Positions 32,447 through 43,885 of a stretch of DNA of 64,000 bases are shown one piece after another. Where the stretch lies: assembly GCA_023052935.1 (NCBI GenBank), contig CM041292.1, forward strand, positions 133,810,951-133,874,950, given 5' to 3'. The stretch comes from Piezodorus guildinii (Eukaryota > Arthropoda > Insecta > Hemiptera > Pentatomidae). The stretch's first letter is position 1. Each line of letters begins with the position of its first letter. The notes under the pieces were generated by a model that had not been told where the DNA came from, made no database searches, and was given only the letters and a program-made list of their open reading frames with translations. Position numbers and translations under genes: made by a program.

Positions 32447-34618
32447 TTATACCACTTTATTATTTTTATGTTTATTCTAAATACCTTACAAACTTTGAAC
32501 AATTACTTTTATCAAGCATTCATTAATTAGGGGTAAAGCATATGGTTTTGATTGAATGTAACTGTTGGAAGAGATTGATTGAAAACATTTATCAGTGTGT
32601 GTTACCTAACCGTATAAAAGGGTGTTGTTACCAAATATCTTGTATCTTATAAAACATTCTTGTTCTGTTTTTGATTGTTAAATACAAATTACCAGTACCA
32701 CAACCTCCATCTGGTTATACCTATAATAAGTAATCCTAAAGGTGAATCCTATGAAGTAGCTTATCTTCCAAGTACACTGAAAGGAAATCCGTAGGACGAC
32801 CTCGCTGGCCCCAACACAGTGTCCGTAATAGATATACCTCTTTTCATTCCAAACCATTCTCCAACACAAAACCATTTGTCCACAATCTATCTTATTTATT
32901 ATCTATCTATCTTATATATCGAGACGATTGAAAATTAGGTGGGTTCGGGACCTACTGTCTTGAAATAGTTAATTAAGAGCTGAGAAGAGAAACTGGGTAT
33001 AATAAGTAAATGAATTAAAAAAAAAGAAAAAAATTAGCATTAAATAATGACTTTATTCCATGTGTATAGTTGAAAGGTTTGTCTGATTGATCGATAGCAA
33101 AGTTTTATATATCGTCGTTACTCTTATTATTAACGCAGATTGTTGAATTCGATAGAAAATGAAATATTTATGGGTAAAACCGCGGATTACGTGTATTTAT
33201 GAATAATACTGCTATGGATGATATTGTGAAATAATACCTTTCTTTTCCCCAGAAATAAAGCAAACAAACTCATAGTGTGATGTAACCCAATGCAATCGGA
33301 AGAGTGTCCCATTGGAATGACACCCAAGTCCCAAATAAACATCTCACTCATTCTCTCCCGCCTTGCCAGGACGGCATTGGATGTATGTGGCTAATATATC
33401 AGCGGGGGACTCCCGTATCCACCGGGGTGTGGGGAGAGGGTGTGTGGCTATCGGAGGGAAAGATGTGGCATAACTGTCTAGTAGGAGTCCTACTCAACGA
33501 GATTGGGAGCTATCGACCTTCCGGTCTGGCGACGTCCAATCGCTAGCCGCTGTCGTCATCCACCGCCTTTCAGTCACTACTTTTCTTCTCAATTACTGAG
33601 ATAGCCTCTCATGTCCTTCACACTTTTGTGGTTCTTTCGTCAGGGCAAAACTTCTACATTTTTCCAATGGCTGTTATCAAATCATAATTATTAAGATCAC
33701 AATTTTTTTATCTCTACTCATTTATTCGGACAGTAACAGAACTTGATAGCCTTATTCAGTCAACATAATAAGATTTATTAGGGGTAACAAATATTTTATA
33801 ACGCTTCTTCCAGTTCTACTCTATTAATTGGTCAAATACTATTGGTCGACAACTAGTATATAACCTAAATAACTTAGGATTAAATAGTATTTAAATTGAC
33901 CTTAATCATTATTGAATAACTAATGCCTCATTTTCAATGTTTAAGCTTCATTTGATGATGACTTTAAACATGAGGTTATTATATTATTACACCCTTACCT
34001 CGGTTTCCTTCAGTGCATCGCTCCAGTTTAAGTATATCAGAGTTATTTGTGCTATTTATAAATCATAGCAATAATTTGATTTACTGTAATAAAAACGGTA
34101 GTATCTTCTGACTTTATCCTCTATACAGCATGAAATCTGTAAGTTCAGAACGGAGTAGAAAAGAAAATGTACATTAACTGTTCTCTTTCGAAATAAAAAA
34201 CTCCAAATCTTTAAAGAAATCGGAATGTACCAAATGGAGTAATACATTACATGACCTAAGGCAATTTTTAGTCATGTACAGCATGTTGAAATTCTTTAGA
34301 TTTATTTATTAAGCAAACAAAAAGATGATCAAATATTTCTTATTAAGGGAATAGATTTAAGGTCCTACCTAAATGGAGTCCTTCCATTTTGGTTCCTCAA
34401 TTTAAAAATAGATAATATTAAAAGAAGGTTTTATATATATTTTCAATTATTATTGAAAAAATATATCCTTCATTTATGTTGTCATGTGTTTGGTCTACTT
34501 TTGGTACAGCACTATGTATATATTTTGCATAAAGAATAAAATAAAATAAAAATTGTTTATCTACGCATTTGTTTCAAGTCAATGTATCGTTGTTTATATT
34601 AAGTTAAAAAAAAAAAAA
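32447..34618. other. Intergenic stretch with an unassigned GC-richer island
   Basis: Mostly AT-rich. The island at 33296-33560 stands out in base composition (CTCCCGCCTTGCCAGGACGG, GGGGTGTGGGGAGAGGG) and has an 80-codon open frame, but no family or splice signal was recognised; an ancient repeat is likely. Confidence 0.45.
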
Positions 34619-34913
34619 CCTGTGCTATTACAACCCATGAAGAGTCTTGGGCTCAGTACATATAGAGATTCGTACTGTTTCAAGGGCAACGGCCTACTAT
34701 GAGGTGATTCGCCCGAGATCAGGCTCAGCCGCCAGGTTTTTCCCTATTTTTGGGTACTCACATTATAGAGGCTGGGTCTGCCCCAGAAGGGTCTCCATAC
34801 CCCAGGATCGCCCCCCGGCCGAAATAACAGAATAAATAATACTCCGTCACAACCGAGATTCGAACCCAGGACCAGTAGACTAGCGCTCTGTCCACTAGAC
34901 CACGCCGCTCCCC
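34619..34913 (-). mobile_element. tRNA-derived SINE, full-length copy A
   Basis: Minus-strand SINE of about 295 bp. The head reads like a tRNA: A box TGGTCTAGTGG (near 34901) and B box GGTTCGAATC (near 34860), the two internal RNA polymerase III promoter elements. The body contains CCTGGCGGCTGAGC and ends GGGTTGTAATAGCACAGG. Truncated copies lie at 21729-21923 and 49918-50098; all three share the body, and A and C also share the 3' end. No poly(A) tail is seen. Confidence 0.88.
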
Positions 34914-36120
34914 TATATTTAGTTAAGATATTACCAAATACAGTTGCATGTATCCGGATACAGTAGAAGAAAAAAGATAAAGTTTAAATCATAAATCAAT
35001 ATGTATGTTAAACGGGTGTTAGGAATATAAGAAAAATAGACTAGGCATTCTAATTTTATAGTGTGGTGATTCATGACACCAGTATAAGTCCTCTATGCCG
35101 GACTGTCGTAATAATCTCGTCATTTGTCGCACTAAAACACCATTCCTACCTACCTACCTGCCTATATGCCGGAGTAAAAGAGCACAATAGGAGTTCGATT
35201 GTGCGCGAGTAAACGTAAGGAGCTTCTGTCATCAGTTTCAAAACTTTGGATTGAAAACGTTTCAGTTATTGCAAGTAGTTTAGGGGCTTTCTTGCTTATT
35301 TTTCAAAAAACAGAAAATATTATTCCGATTCCTTTCGCTTCCTAGGGAAAGTTTTGTTATTTTTATTTAAGAGTATACCGTTTCAGATAATGCACTGCAA
35401 ATCTCTTTCCGACCCCGCAGCAGGCTGTCCCCGTCCGTAAATGCCTGGCGCCCCCCTCCGTCAAATCCACGTGACGCCGGCCCCACGTTGGGGAGCCATC
35501 AGCGTCAGATGTACTCACTCGCCCTTCCGCCCCGGCACTTGCAATTTAAACAAAGCGGAAATTCCGGAACAAGTCTGCAAATATAGTAACAATTATTTAG
35601 TACTCCTGATCATAGATGTCGTTGGATTTTTTATTAACCCTTGATAGTATAAAGCGTACTTAGAAATTAAAAACGAGAAAATCTTTCTAATTCCTGTATT
35701 TTTTTAGATATCAAATCAAATTAAAAATTAATAGTAAGGTAAGTACATGATTTGTATTTTTTGTCCCCACAACTCTACCTAAATAGTGAAGAAAGTAATT
35801 TAAAAATTCTCGAAAATTAATTTTTAAAAACAAAACTTTTAAAAAGATTAAAGTATATAAAAGAAAAGAGACACACTTTTCTTTTTATTTATTTTATAGC
35901 TTAGTCAAAGCTTGCTTTAAAAATTCCGATCTTGAGAACATAGTAGTTCTTTTATGTATGTATATAAATTTTCAAAACTGGAAATACTTTTTGTTTACAT
36001 TTAAATTGTTTACACGGAAATATATATAAAAGGACGCAGTGAAAAACTATTAAACTAATACATATCTATAAGATGTGTAAGTCATTGACACTAGGCTGGT
36101 TTCGAGGGTGGAAAAATTCT
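34914..36120. other. Intergenic stretch with a CpG-containing island at 35400-35580
   Basis: The island is strongly GC-rich against its surroundings (CCACGTGACGCCGGCCCC) and holds a CACGTG E-box-like site. It has neither a recognised protein nor a clear exon. A promoter island, non-coding exon or repeat fragment are all possible. Confidence 0.45.
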
Positions 36121-36126
36121 CTTCAC

Positions 36127-36190
36127 TATTAAAATAACGTTTTCTTTAAAAAAAATAATATCCGGTAATTTTTCATGTTTAAGAACGAAA
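36127..36190 (+). repeat. Direct repeat flanking the Penelope-like element, left copy
   Basis: About 64 bp (ATTAAAATAACGTTTTCTTT onward) nearly identical to 37529-37593. It is possibly a long target-site duplication. Confidence 0.7.
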
Positions 36191-36246
36191 AAAATAGCAA
36201 TAGGATATTAAATTATATTTCAAATCACGCAAAAACATAAATAGTT

Positions 36247-37500
36247 AACGCAGCCAGAAATTATATACATAGAGCAATTAAATTTACAAATGAACAGTTC
36301 ATGAAAGATGTAAAATTGAAAATTTATAACATATTAAAAGAAAACTTTTATCCTAAAATACTTATTAACAAATTATGGTACATTTATAAAAAAGAAGACA
36401 CAACAACAACAAAAAATAATAACAAAATTACTGATCAAAAAGAAAATTGTAAAAACATAGGAATAGATCTAAACAATAAAATAAAAGAAACAAAACAAAA
36501 ATTTATAACTCAATTTTTCAAAGATGATAAAATAATAGGTAACTCAGAAATAAAAACCAATAAACAACATATCAACAACAATTATAAGAAATACCACAAA
36601 CTAACATATATCCCAAAATTAACAGAAACAATAAAAATTATTTTAAAAAAAATATGATCACCCAAACATATCATTTGGTCTATACAATAGTAACAAATTA
36701 GAAAAATATTTAAGTAAAATGAAAGATAAATTAGAAAAATGGATAAGCAAAATGCAATATACAAAAGAGACTGTAAAAATTGTGAAGGCATATATATAGG
36801 AGAAACATCTAAAAAATTAAAAACATGAATATCCCAACATATATCCAATTGTAAAAATATAAAAAAACACAAACACAACAGCATTATCATCCCATAGTGC
36901 AACAAAACAATAAATTTAACTTTGAAAACACAGTAATTTTAGACACATCTCAAAATAATAGAAATAGAAAACTACTAGAAGCGATCCACATTACCAAAAA
37001 TAATAGAAGGACAATAAACTGTAAAACAGATACAAAAAACCTAGGAACACATTACACAGATATCATAAATAAGGTAAAATTTTAAAATAAATATAACAAT
37101 AGCCCAAGAACCATAATTAGGACATATAATTAATAGAAATAAAAATAAAAAGCTCAAGGATTACATAGGAATACTGGAAAGGTATAAAGTTTAAAATATA
37201 AAAATAATAGAAACAGTAAGCCAATGAACACCCATGAGGACAAATTGCAGTGTGCATATAAAGGTTATATGTGAAAAAGCATTTATTTAAAAAAAATAAG
37301 GTAATTAATATTAGTGAGTTTTAAATTAATTATGACAAATTGCTGAAGATAATTTTTCAAAGACAAATATTTAAATAATGCAATTTTACTCACTAATGAA
37401 AGTTTAAAAAAAAAATTGTTTCAGTCTTGAAAATGGGGAAACAGCCCAAAACGTCGACAGATATGAAAGCTTATGAAATAAAATAATTAAGTGACAAAAG
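36247..37500 (+). pseudogene. Penelope-like element, 5'-truncated, with GIY-YIG endonuclease remnant
   Basis: The frame from 36247 (NAARNYIHRAIKFTNEQF) through 36657 matches the region after the reverse transcriptase in Penelope-like elements. Frameshifts follow. A second segment reads CKNCEGIYIGETSKKLK at 36766-36816, a CX2C pair followed by the GIY-YIG-type core, then stops. The nuclease end (KFNFENTVILDT, LLEAIHITKNNR, DTKNLGTHYTDIINKV) is open at 36897-37085. A terminus-like segment with CAAAACGTCGACAG and AATAAAATAA lies at 37440-37490. The reverse transcriptase domain is missing. A 64-bp direct repeat flanks the copy. Non-functional. Confidence 0.8.
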
Positions 37501-37528
37501 GAAGTCAATGTGTGCTCATTAAGTGTAT

Positions 37529-37593
37529 ATTAAAATAACGTTTTCTTTAAAAAAAATAATCTCCGGTAATTTTTCTTATTTAAGAACGAAAAA
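37529..37593 (+). repeat. Direct repeat flanking the Penelope-like element, right copy
   Basis: Partner of 36127-36190; the few differences include ATATCC against CTCC and CATG against TTAT. Confidence 0.7.
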
Positions 37594-37639
37594 AAAAAAC
37601 TAGAATGATGATGAATTTATTTTTATTTTGTTTTATTTA

Positions 37640-39340
37640 TTGAAATCTAAAACTGTATTCGTTAATACATCAAGTAAATTAGCCGTTAGATAAAAAACAT
37701 GAAAAAGACATGAAAGAAAAATGCTCATTGGCAGCACTTCTCTAGGTAAACTATACTGGAAGGTCTCGAGGCCATCTTCTTTTCAGACGCATCGGAGGAT
37801 TACCAGGAATTGAAGAGGAAGAAAGGATAGAAACTAGTGGATTAGCGTGTCATGAAAGGTATGATATCTGGTTCGGGCCAAATTAGGAACATATGGACCA
37901 TTAAGGTATTCATGGAACAATTTATTCGTTACAAAGTAAGGAGCATTGAGGATCTTAAGAAGGATTGTAGACAGTAGGGATTGGATACAGGTAGAATTTG
38001 ATGGTTTAGTAGAGCCCCAAAGCTCAACTCCTTAGGTCCATATCGGCCTTATGATAGTCATGTAGATGTGCCTTTTGTATTTAAGCGGAAGAGTAGAACG
38101 TTTGTCCAGTAAGTGTTGAATTAGTCGAAAACGCCGAGCAGTTTCTTGTCGTTTTTGTCATCCATGAGTGTTCCAAGTCAGGCGTTTGTCAAGGTGCAGA
38201 ACTAAATATCGGATCTGGTAAACCGGGACAAGAGAATTGTTATTGAAGGATACTGTTGGGCAGGATGTCGTAGGTTTACGACAAAGGGTGAAGGTGGGAT
38301 TAATGAAGTGGGATTAATTTTTATTCTCCAAATCTGACACCATACTTCAAGGTCTCTGATGTGGGATTGGACAGTTTGGGAGGCAATAGTTGGCAAACAC
38401 GAGTGTCATTAGCATAGGTGAAAAGAAAGTGTTGGGTTGGGATAGGATATCAGCTGTATAGACTGTCTGAAAAATGGCTCCTAAAATACTGCCTTGAGGA
38501 ACATTAGCAGACTGATTAAAAAGAGAAGAAGAGGAATTTTTACGATTTACTTGGAGGGATCTGTCAGTGAGTTAGGAATGGATGATAAGGACGTATATAA
38601 GGAAAAGGAAATTTCGGAGTTTGTAAAGCAATCCCCGGGTCCAGACTCGGTCTAAGGCCTTTTCTATGCCAAGGAACGGTACCGTGCAGATGAGGCAACA
38701 TCAACCAGACAATGAAATTGCTGGATAGTGGAATGGGACGCTCGGGAATCCAAACTGAGAATTAGGAATTATGGTATTTAGTATCTAGGGTAGAGAACAG
38801 GCGTTAGTATAAGTTTTTTTTTAGGATTTTGCCCATGATTGGTAAAAGTGAGATTGGAAGATAAAAAGATGGATTTTCCAGCAGTTGTTTATGTTTCTAT
38901 CATTTTAACAATGGATAATTTCCAGGAAGTAGAAAAGTATGTGGAACGAAGTACAGACTTATAGGATAGCTTTTCGAGGAATTAGTTTTAGTATATGGGA
39001 AGTTATAAGATCATGTCAAGGAGCTTTGCGGGATGGTAAATTCTTGATGATGCTAGATGTTTCGGACGGATGAGACGCTTTTGAGGAAGGGCCACTTGGA
39101 GTGGAATTTTCTATGATTGAAGTCAATGTGACCGGGATTATGGATAATTCAGGTGGGGATTAAAGGTACTAAAAAGGTGCTGACTGAATATCTGGGTTTT
39201 TTTCTTCGTCAGATCTAATCCAGGTCTAATTCACTCAAGAGTGGATGATTACATTCTTTGAACTTAGGTAAATTTTTTGTGGTTATCCATGATAATCTGT
39301 CAGTAGTAATAAGTTTTTCAGTAAAGTTGAGTATGTTTAA
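37640..39340 (-). pseudogene. Jockey family-1 relic, RT and 3' end
   Basis: Minus-strand copy corresponding to about 56390-58150 of the family-1 element: 3'UTR near 37640, the tail RRLKRRWPRDL-like block near 37790, the WGSTKPSN block near 38010, and the linker near 39250-39330. It is 5'-truncated, with many indels and stops, so it is old. Confidence 0.85.
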
Positions 39341-39789
39341 TTTTTTATTTTTCTTATTTCTGATTTTTGTATTTTAGTCAGTTGGGTTTTTCATAGATTT
39401 CTTCTGATGGGTATCTAGTCCTATGCTACTTCGATCTTGCTCTCAGTTTTCCCTTAATAAGATTATAATGCTTTGTGGCAGGGTGAATCATTAATTTTCT
39501 TTCGGGGATGTATTTATTTTTATTTCGTTTAATCAGGAGAATCATTAAAACTTTGGATGTCCGAATAGAATGTCAATTTATTTACCGAACGACATAAAAT
39601 TGGTAATATTAGTTACAAATAGAGAAGCCGGCTCGGAATCAGAAACCCTTGAGGTCCCGGAACTTGGTTTGCAGTGTTGAATGTAGCGGTGTTCAATATT
39701 TATCGGATAGATATCGATCGGATTCGAAAACGTTTACGATCAGAACTCTTTGCCTTACCATAAATTTTTTATATCATTATTTATTTTAT
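39341..39789. other. AT-rich stretch, no recognised gene
   Basis: Nothing recognised between the Jockey relic and the next dispersed repeat. Confidence 0.5.
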
Positions 39790-40015
39790 ATTTTATTATT
39801 TTTTTTAATTTATTTATTTAACGTCACTTTATGCTACTAAGGCTAATCGGACGATGCTACAGTGGAAGTCCTAAATTTTGCCTATCCAGGTTTTATTGGG
39901 ATAGGGATCTTTAACGAGTACCTGACATCGCACAGGCTCGGGACCACCTTTTAACGTCCCCTCCGAAGGACGGCGTAACTAAGGATTTTTTACTCCCATT
40001 AAAAAATCCTAGGAC
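39790..40015 (-). repeat. Dispersed repeat with TTAAATAAATAAA tail, copy 2
   Basis: Second copy of the repeat at 7766-7950, about 85 percent alike by eye, with the same orientation and the same (TTAAATAAA)-type tail. It extends further 5' than copy 1, which is cut by a gap. Confidence 0.75.
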
Positions 40016-40633
40016 CACCTGTATTTTATTATATGTTTATATCAAAGAATATTAAAATATTAAAAAAAAACAATGTGGTGGATTGTTTATTATATATAAA
40101 TAGGATTTAATAACCATAAAAGTTTTTTTGTATAAAATTATTTATAACCTTTAATTGTTAAAAAGAAAAATCATCATTGGAAAAATCCTAGTATTCAAAA
40201 TGATACAACAGACGTACCAATTTAATTTAATTTCTTTGTTGTATCTAGAAAGCTAATAGAATTTGTTGAACCCTACACTTGTATTCCTCCTGTGAGGTAT
40301 GAAGTAGGGACGTGATGTGAAGCTCCTACGACGGTAGAAAGAAGCCTCTCAGATGAAGAGTTATAATCCCGGATCGTTTCCTTTTGTTCATGGCCACTCA
40401 GGGCCGACGTCGTCCTACTTCTTCAAGGGCTCTAATCCCCCACTGTTAGGGCTCCTCAAGGATTGGGGATTTATTTCGAAAATTAAACAACTTGCGATTT
40501 TTTTTTGCTACGTAAGAAACTAGAAATTCTTAATGACCGCTTCTTCAATGCCTCCTCTTTCTTCTATTCTTCACTTAACTATACTCAGCTAAATCACAGA
40601 AAAGAGGGAAATTAGTTTTTTTAATTAAAAAAA
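40016..40633. other. AT-rich stretch with an unassigned GC-richer segment
   Basis: A less AT-rich segment at 40265-40480 (GGCCGACGTCGTCC) has no recognised family and no open exon. Confidence 0.45.
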
Positions 40634-41578
40634 TCTGGTGCGGGCAACACACGACTTTCACTTACCTCCATTTTTAAAATCAATGAAAGAATTTTCAAAT
40701 ACAGTTAGAGATAAAAATACGTGAAATTATTAAGGAATTAATTAAATTAAATTTCTATAGAAACATGTGTTTGATTCAAAAATCAATTATATTATTTTCT
40801 AAAATAATCAGTTATTTTTATGTTCATTTTATCACTCTCTATTAACTTTTAAAAGCTTGTGTATGAGATGATAATTTTTCTAAAATCTTTAGCTTTCCAA
40901 CGGTATATTATACATGTAATTACTGCTCTTATGTTCAAAAACGAAAAATTGCATTAAAAAAATATTTTTTCTGTTTTCTCCTTTAGTTGGGTATCGAATT
41001 TATTCAATTTATATATTTACCAGTTTTTCACAAGCGTTAACAAGATAATCTAGTTATTATTATTGAATCTACAAAATTAAAGGTACTTTAGGGGAAGAAA
41101 AAAATATCGGCATTTAAGCCCTGTCAGACCATTTTTATTTGAATAAAACCTACATGATATTAAAGGCCATTAAATTTTACATCGATATAGCGAGTTTAAT
41201 CAAAATCGTCGAAACCGTTTTTGAGAAAATCGAAAAAAGGTGCAAAATGCATGGTATAAAGTGCCTCTTCTGGTAGGCTCATTTTGATGAAAAAAGTTTT
41301 GTCACGTCTCGGGCGTATAGTTGTCTTAAATATGAAATTTCAGTTTCATAGGACTTACCGTTTCCGCCCGGGAGTTACCACACACACACACACAGACACA
41401 CACACACACACAGACACACACACACACACAGACACACACACACACACACAGACCTTTTTGCGGGACTTGGTTATTTGGACTCAGGGGACCCTAAAACGTG
41501 TATTTCCGTTGAAAACTGGAATTCGAAAATTTTCACGATCGCAATACTTCCCCTTACTATATATAGTAAGTGAAAGTA
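40634..41578 (-). repeat. ~950-bp AT-rich dispersed repeat, copy c (best complete copy)
   Basis: A 945-bp uninterrupted copy, inverted relative to copies a and b. One end is TCTGGTGCGGGCAACACACG followed by ACTTTCACTTAC; the other is the palindrome CTTACTATATATAGTAAGTG followed by AAAGTA. The internal dinucleotide tract is expanded here to (CA)n with interspersed GA at 41381-41452. No protein. It may be a non-autonomous DNA transposon or Helitron-like; termini are not conclusive for either. Confidence 0.85.
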
Positions 41579-42045
41579 AAAAATATTAATGAAATAATTC
41601 AATATAATGCGTCTATTTACATAACATCATTAAATGACCGATATATCTAGTAGTGTAACATCAACAACCAATTTAGAGTAAGATTTCTGATGTATATGTA
41701 AATGTATGGCTTATATTTGTGATGAAACATACAATTTTAGTGGAAATTATTTTTTTTTTTCTGCAAACGAAAACATAATACCTTGTTATTACTACCATAC
41801 ATTGTATTCAAGACTATATGAATAATGGCGCAAATTTAAATTCTTAATGTCCACACTAATAAACTAACAAATATTGTGAATAAATATATTTTTTAAAGAC
41901 GTCCTTACTTATAGTTTATAATTACTGCACTCCCGTATATAACATCTTTCAATGTTGTTTTCTTTAAAAAAAAATTTATTTATTTTTTAACGATTATTAA
42001 TTATTTAAAGAATTTTTAAACACAGTTACTTTCTTATTCTTTAAC
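41579..42045. other. AT-rich stretch, no recognised gene
   Basis: No feature recognised. Confidence 0.5.
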
Positions 42046-42170
42046 TATTACTTTCACGTTTCTATATATGAAACATTGATATAGTGAGGAAATGTATCGC
42101 GATCGTTAAGATTTCAGAATTCGAATTTTCACTGGAAATACACTTTAAGGGACCCCACAGGCAAAATCAT
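42046..42170 (+). repeat. ~950-bp repeat, terminal fragment e
   Basis: Matches the first 125 bp of the family (ACTTTCACG, palindrome, GATCGTTAAGATTTCAGAATT, CTTTAAGGGACCCC). It ends shortly before an N gap. Confidence 0.65.
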
Positions 42171-42213
42171 CAAGCCCCTTAAAATGGTAAATTGTATATG
42201 TGACTAAAACTGA

Positions 42214-42313
42214 NNNNNNNNNNNNNNNNNNNNNNNNNNNNNNNNNNNNNNNNNNNNNNNNNNNNNNNNNNNNNNNNNNNNNNNNNNNNNNNNNNNNNNN
42301 NNNNNNNNNNNNN
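42214..42313. other. 100-N scaffold gap
   Basis: Exactly 100 undetermined bases, placed between a repeat fragment and an RTE-like relic. Confidence 0.98.
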
Positions 42314-42690
42314 TAGAAAGTGCCAAAATCATCTAAAAAGAAATTATTGGCTCGAGAAATGGACCTCTGGAGATAAGCCTGTGGCATATCTAGGCTACAA
42401 AGAATCTCAAATGCGGAAATAAGGAAAATATTAGGGACTGAGCTGAACATCCTAAATGAAATCTTAAAGAAGAGGCTCATGTTATACGGCCATATCATGA
42501 GGATGGAGGAAAGGCGTTGGCCACTTAGACTGCTGAACTACTGCCCGGAGAAGAGGCGAACTCGAGGAAGAGCCCTCAAAATGTAGATAAAGAATGTGAG
42601 GAAGGACATGGCGGCCAAAGGAAGAGTGCAGGGATAGGGAGCACTGGCGTGTGGAAGTTCTACGTTTTGGTATGTGACGCAAACTACAAT
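42314..42690 (+). pseudogene. RTE-like non-LTR relic, 3' end
   Basis: A plus-strand frame reads LYGHIMRMEERRWPLRLLNY then CPEKRRTRGRA, followed by a stop and IKNVRKDMAAKGRVQG. This order (GHxMRM, RRxRGRP, then a WxxDVxKDM-like block) is the conserved C-terminus of a common arthropod RTE-like reverse transcriptase. It is interrupted by stops and by the gap upstream. Confidence 0.65.
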
Positions 42691-43630
42691 ACATTATCCG
42701 AAATAATAAAAAAATATATTTTTTGGTTATCACATGAAATGAATTTCGACCTTATTAGTTGTGATAAAATAGATTTGTAACATGTAGTATAATAACCCTT
42801 GTTCCCCTTCATTAGGATTACATTTAAAAATTATCCAAAATCGTAAATTTTACAGTAGCTTGTTTTCTCAAAATTGTATCTTGAATGTCTCGTAAGAGTC
42901 ATTTCATTGAGATTGTATTCCAAAATTATCCAAAATCGTAAATTTTACAGTAGCTTATTTTCTCATAATTGCACCTAGAATGTTTCGTAAGAGTTATATT
43001 CTCCCGAATTAATAGTAAATCAACTTTATCACTTATCAAAGAGAAGTGCACAAAAAAAATGTGCAATTCTTTAAATTATTATCAGAGGTCTTCATGTGGA
43101 AATCCATATATCCTATAATCATGAAAGCATTTTTTTATCCAAAAATGTAAAGATACGCAACCATTCATCAAATTGTTAAAACAACAAAATTGTTTAATAT
43201 TTTTTAACGAATTCGACATAACATAAAGAAAGGAATTCGAAAAAAAAAAAAAAAAAATGACAACTCTTATAAGCAAGTCACTTTTCTTTTTGAGGTTTTA
43301 ATCGGAGTAATATTTGGCGCATTTCACAGAATTGTATTCTTTCCTTTTCTTTCTTCCCACGTTCTCAGTACTAACTTCTCAATAAACGTAAGTAAAAAAA
43401 ACTGATAAATAATTAGATGTATATAAAGGTTTTTTTTGTTGTTTTTTTTATGATTCGCCTTTTCTTTCCTTATTCATAAAATTATTAATTAATTAAAGCC
43501 ATTATGTTTATATAAATGCAAATAAAATTTTTTCTATGCTTTTTATTAGATTAAAAATTTTTTTTATAGATTATATTGTTTTTCTAAACAAAATGTGCTT
43601 AGTTTTTACAACATACAAGTAATATGTTCG
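42691..43630. other. AT-rich stretch with a local ~55-bp duplication
   Basis: A block containing AAATTATCCAAAATCGTAAA and TTTTACAGTAGCTT-TTTTCTCA occurs at about 42827-42895 and again at 42920-42985. Otherwise nothing recognised. Confidence 0.55.
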
Positions 43631-43639
43631 TTCGGTTGT

Positions 43640-43885
43640 TCCTTGACCGCGCATAGTGCATTCCTACGATTCTACGCTGCGGTTTTCGTTAATATTTTAT
43701 AGGATAAGGTCATCACTCTCTACGCCTGATTTCGTTAGTGGCCACTAGTTGGCTGACATATCCAGAGGAGGCTTTGTGTGAATCCTCATTTAATTCTATG
43801 CTTTAAAAAATCCTTCCGGAACTGGGATTTGAACTCACAACTTTAGACGTAGACTAGGGCACCAGCCACGGTGTCTGAGTAATAA
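43640..43885 (-). mobile_element. Second tRNA-derived SINE-like repeat
   Basis: On the minus strand a tRNA-like head is visible: an A-box-like TGGCTGGTGCCC at about 43870 and a B box GAGTTCAAATCCC at about 43828, with spacing suited to a tRNA promoter. The following body includes GTGGCCACTAACG and GGAATGCACTATGCGCGG. It is unlike the SINE at 34619 in its body. Only one copy was seen in this window, so the call is tentative. Confidence 0.5.

Noticed and set aside
24967..32450. Target-site duplication of the errantivirus
   Set aside because: Flanks CTTA and TTAT overlap only partly at any boundary choice; I do not claim a duplication.
34840..34913. tRNA-like sequence with A and B boxes
   Set aside because: It is continuous with a SINE body whose copies recur elsewhere, and the cloverleaf arms do not pair well by eye; it is a SINE head rather than a tRNA gene.
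36582..36905. 107-codon hydrophobic minus-strand frame
   Set aside because: It is antisense to the Penelope-like coding remnant; hydrophobicity arises from the A-rich sense strand.
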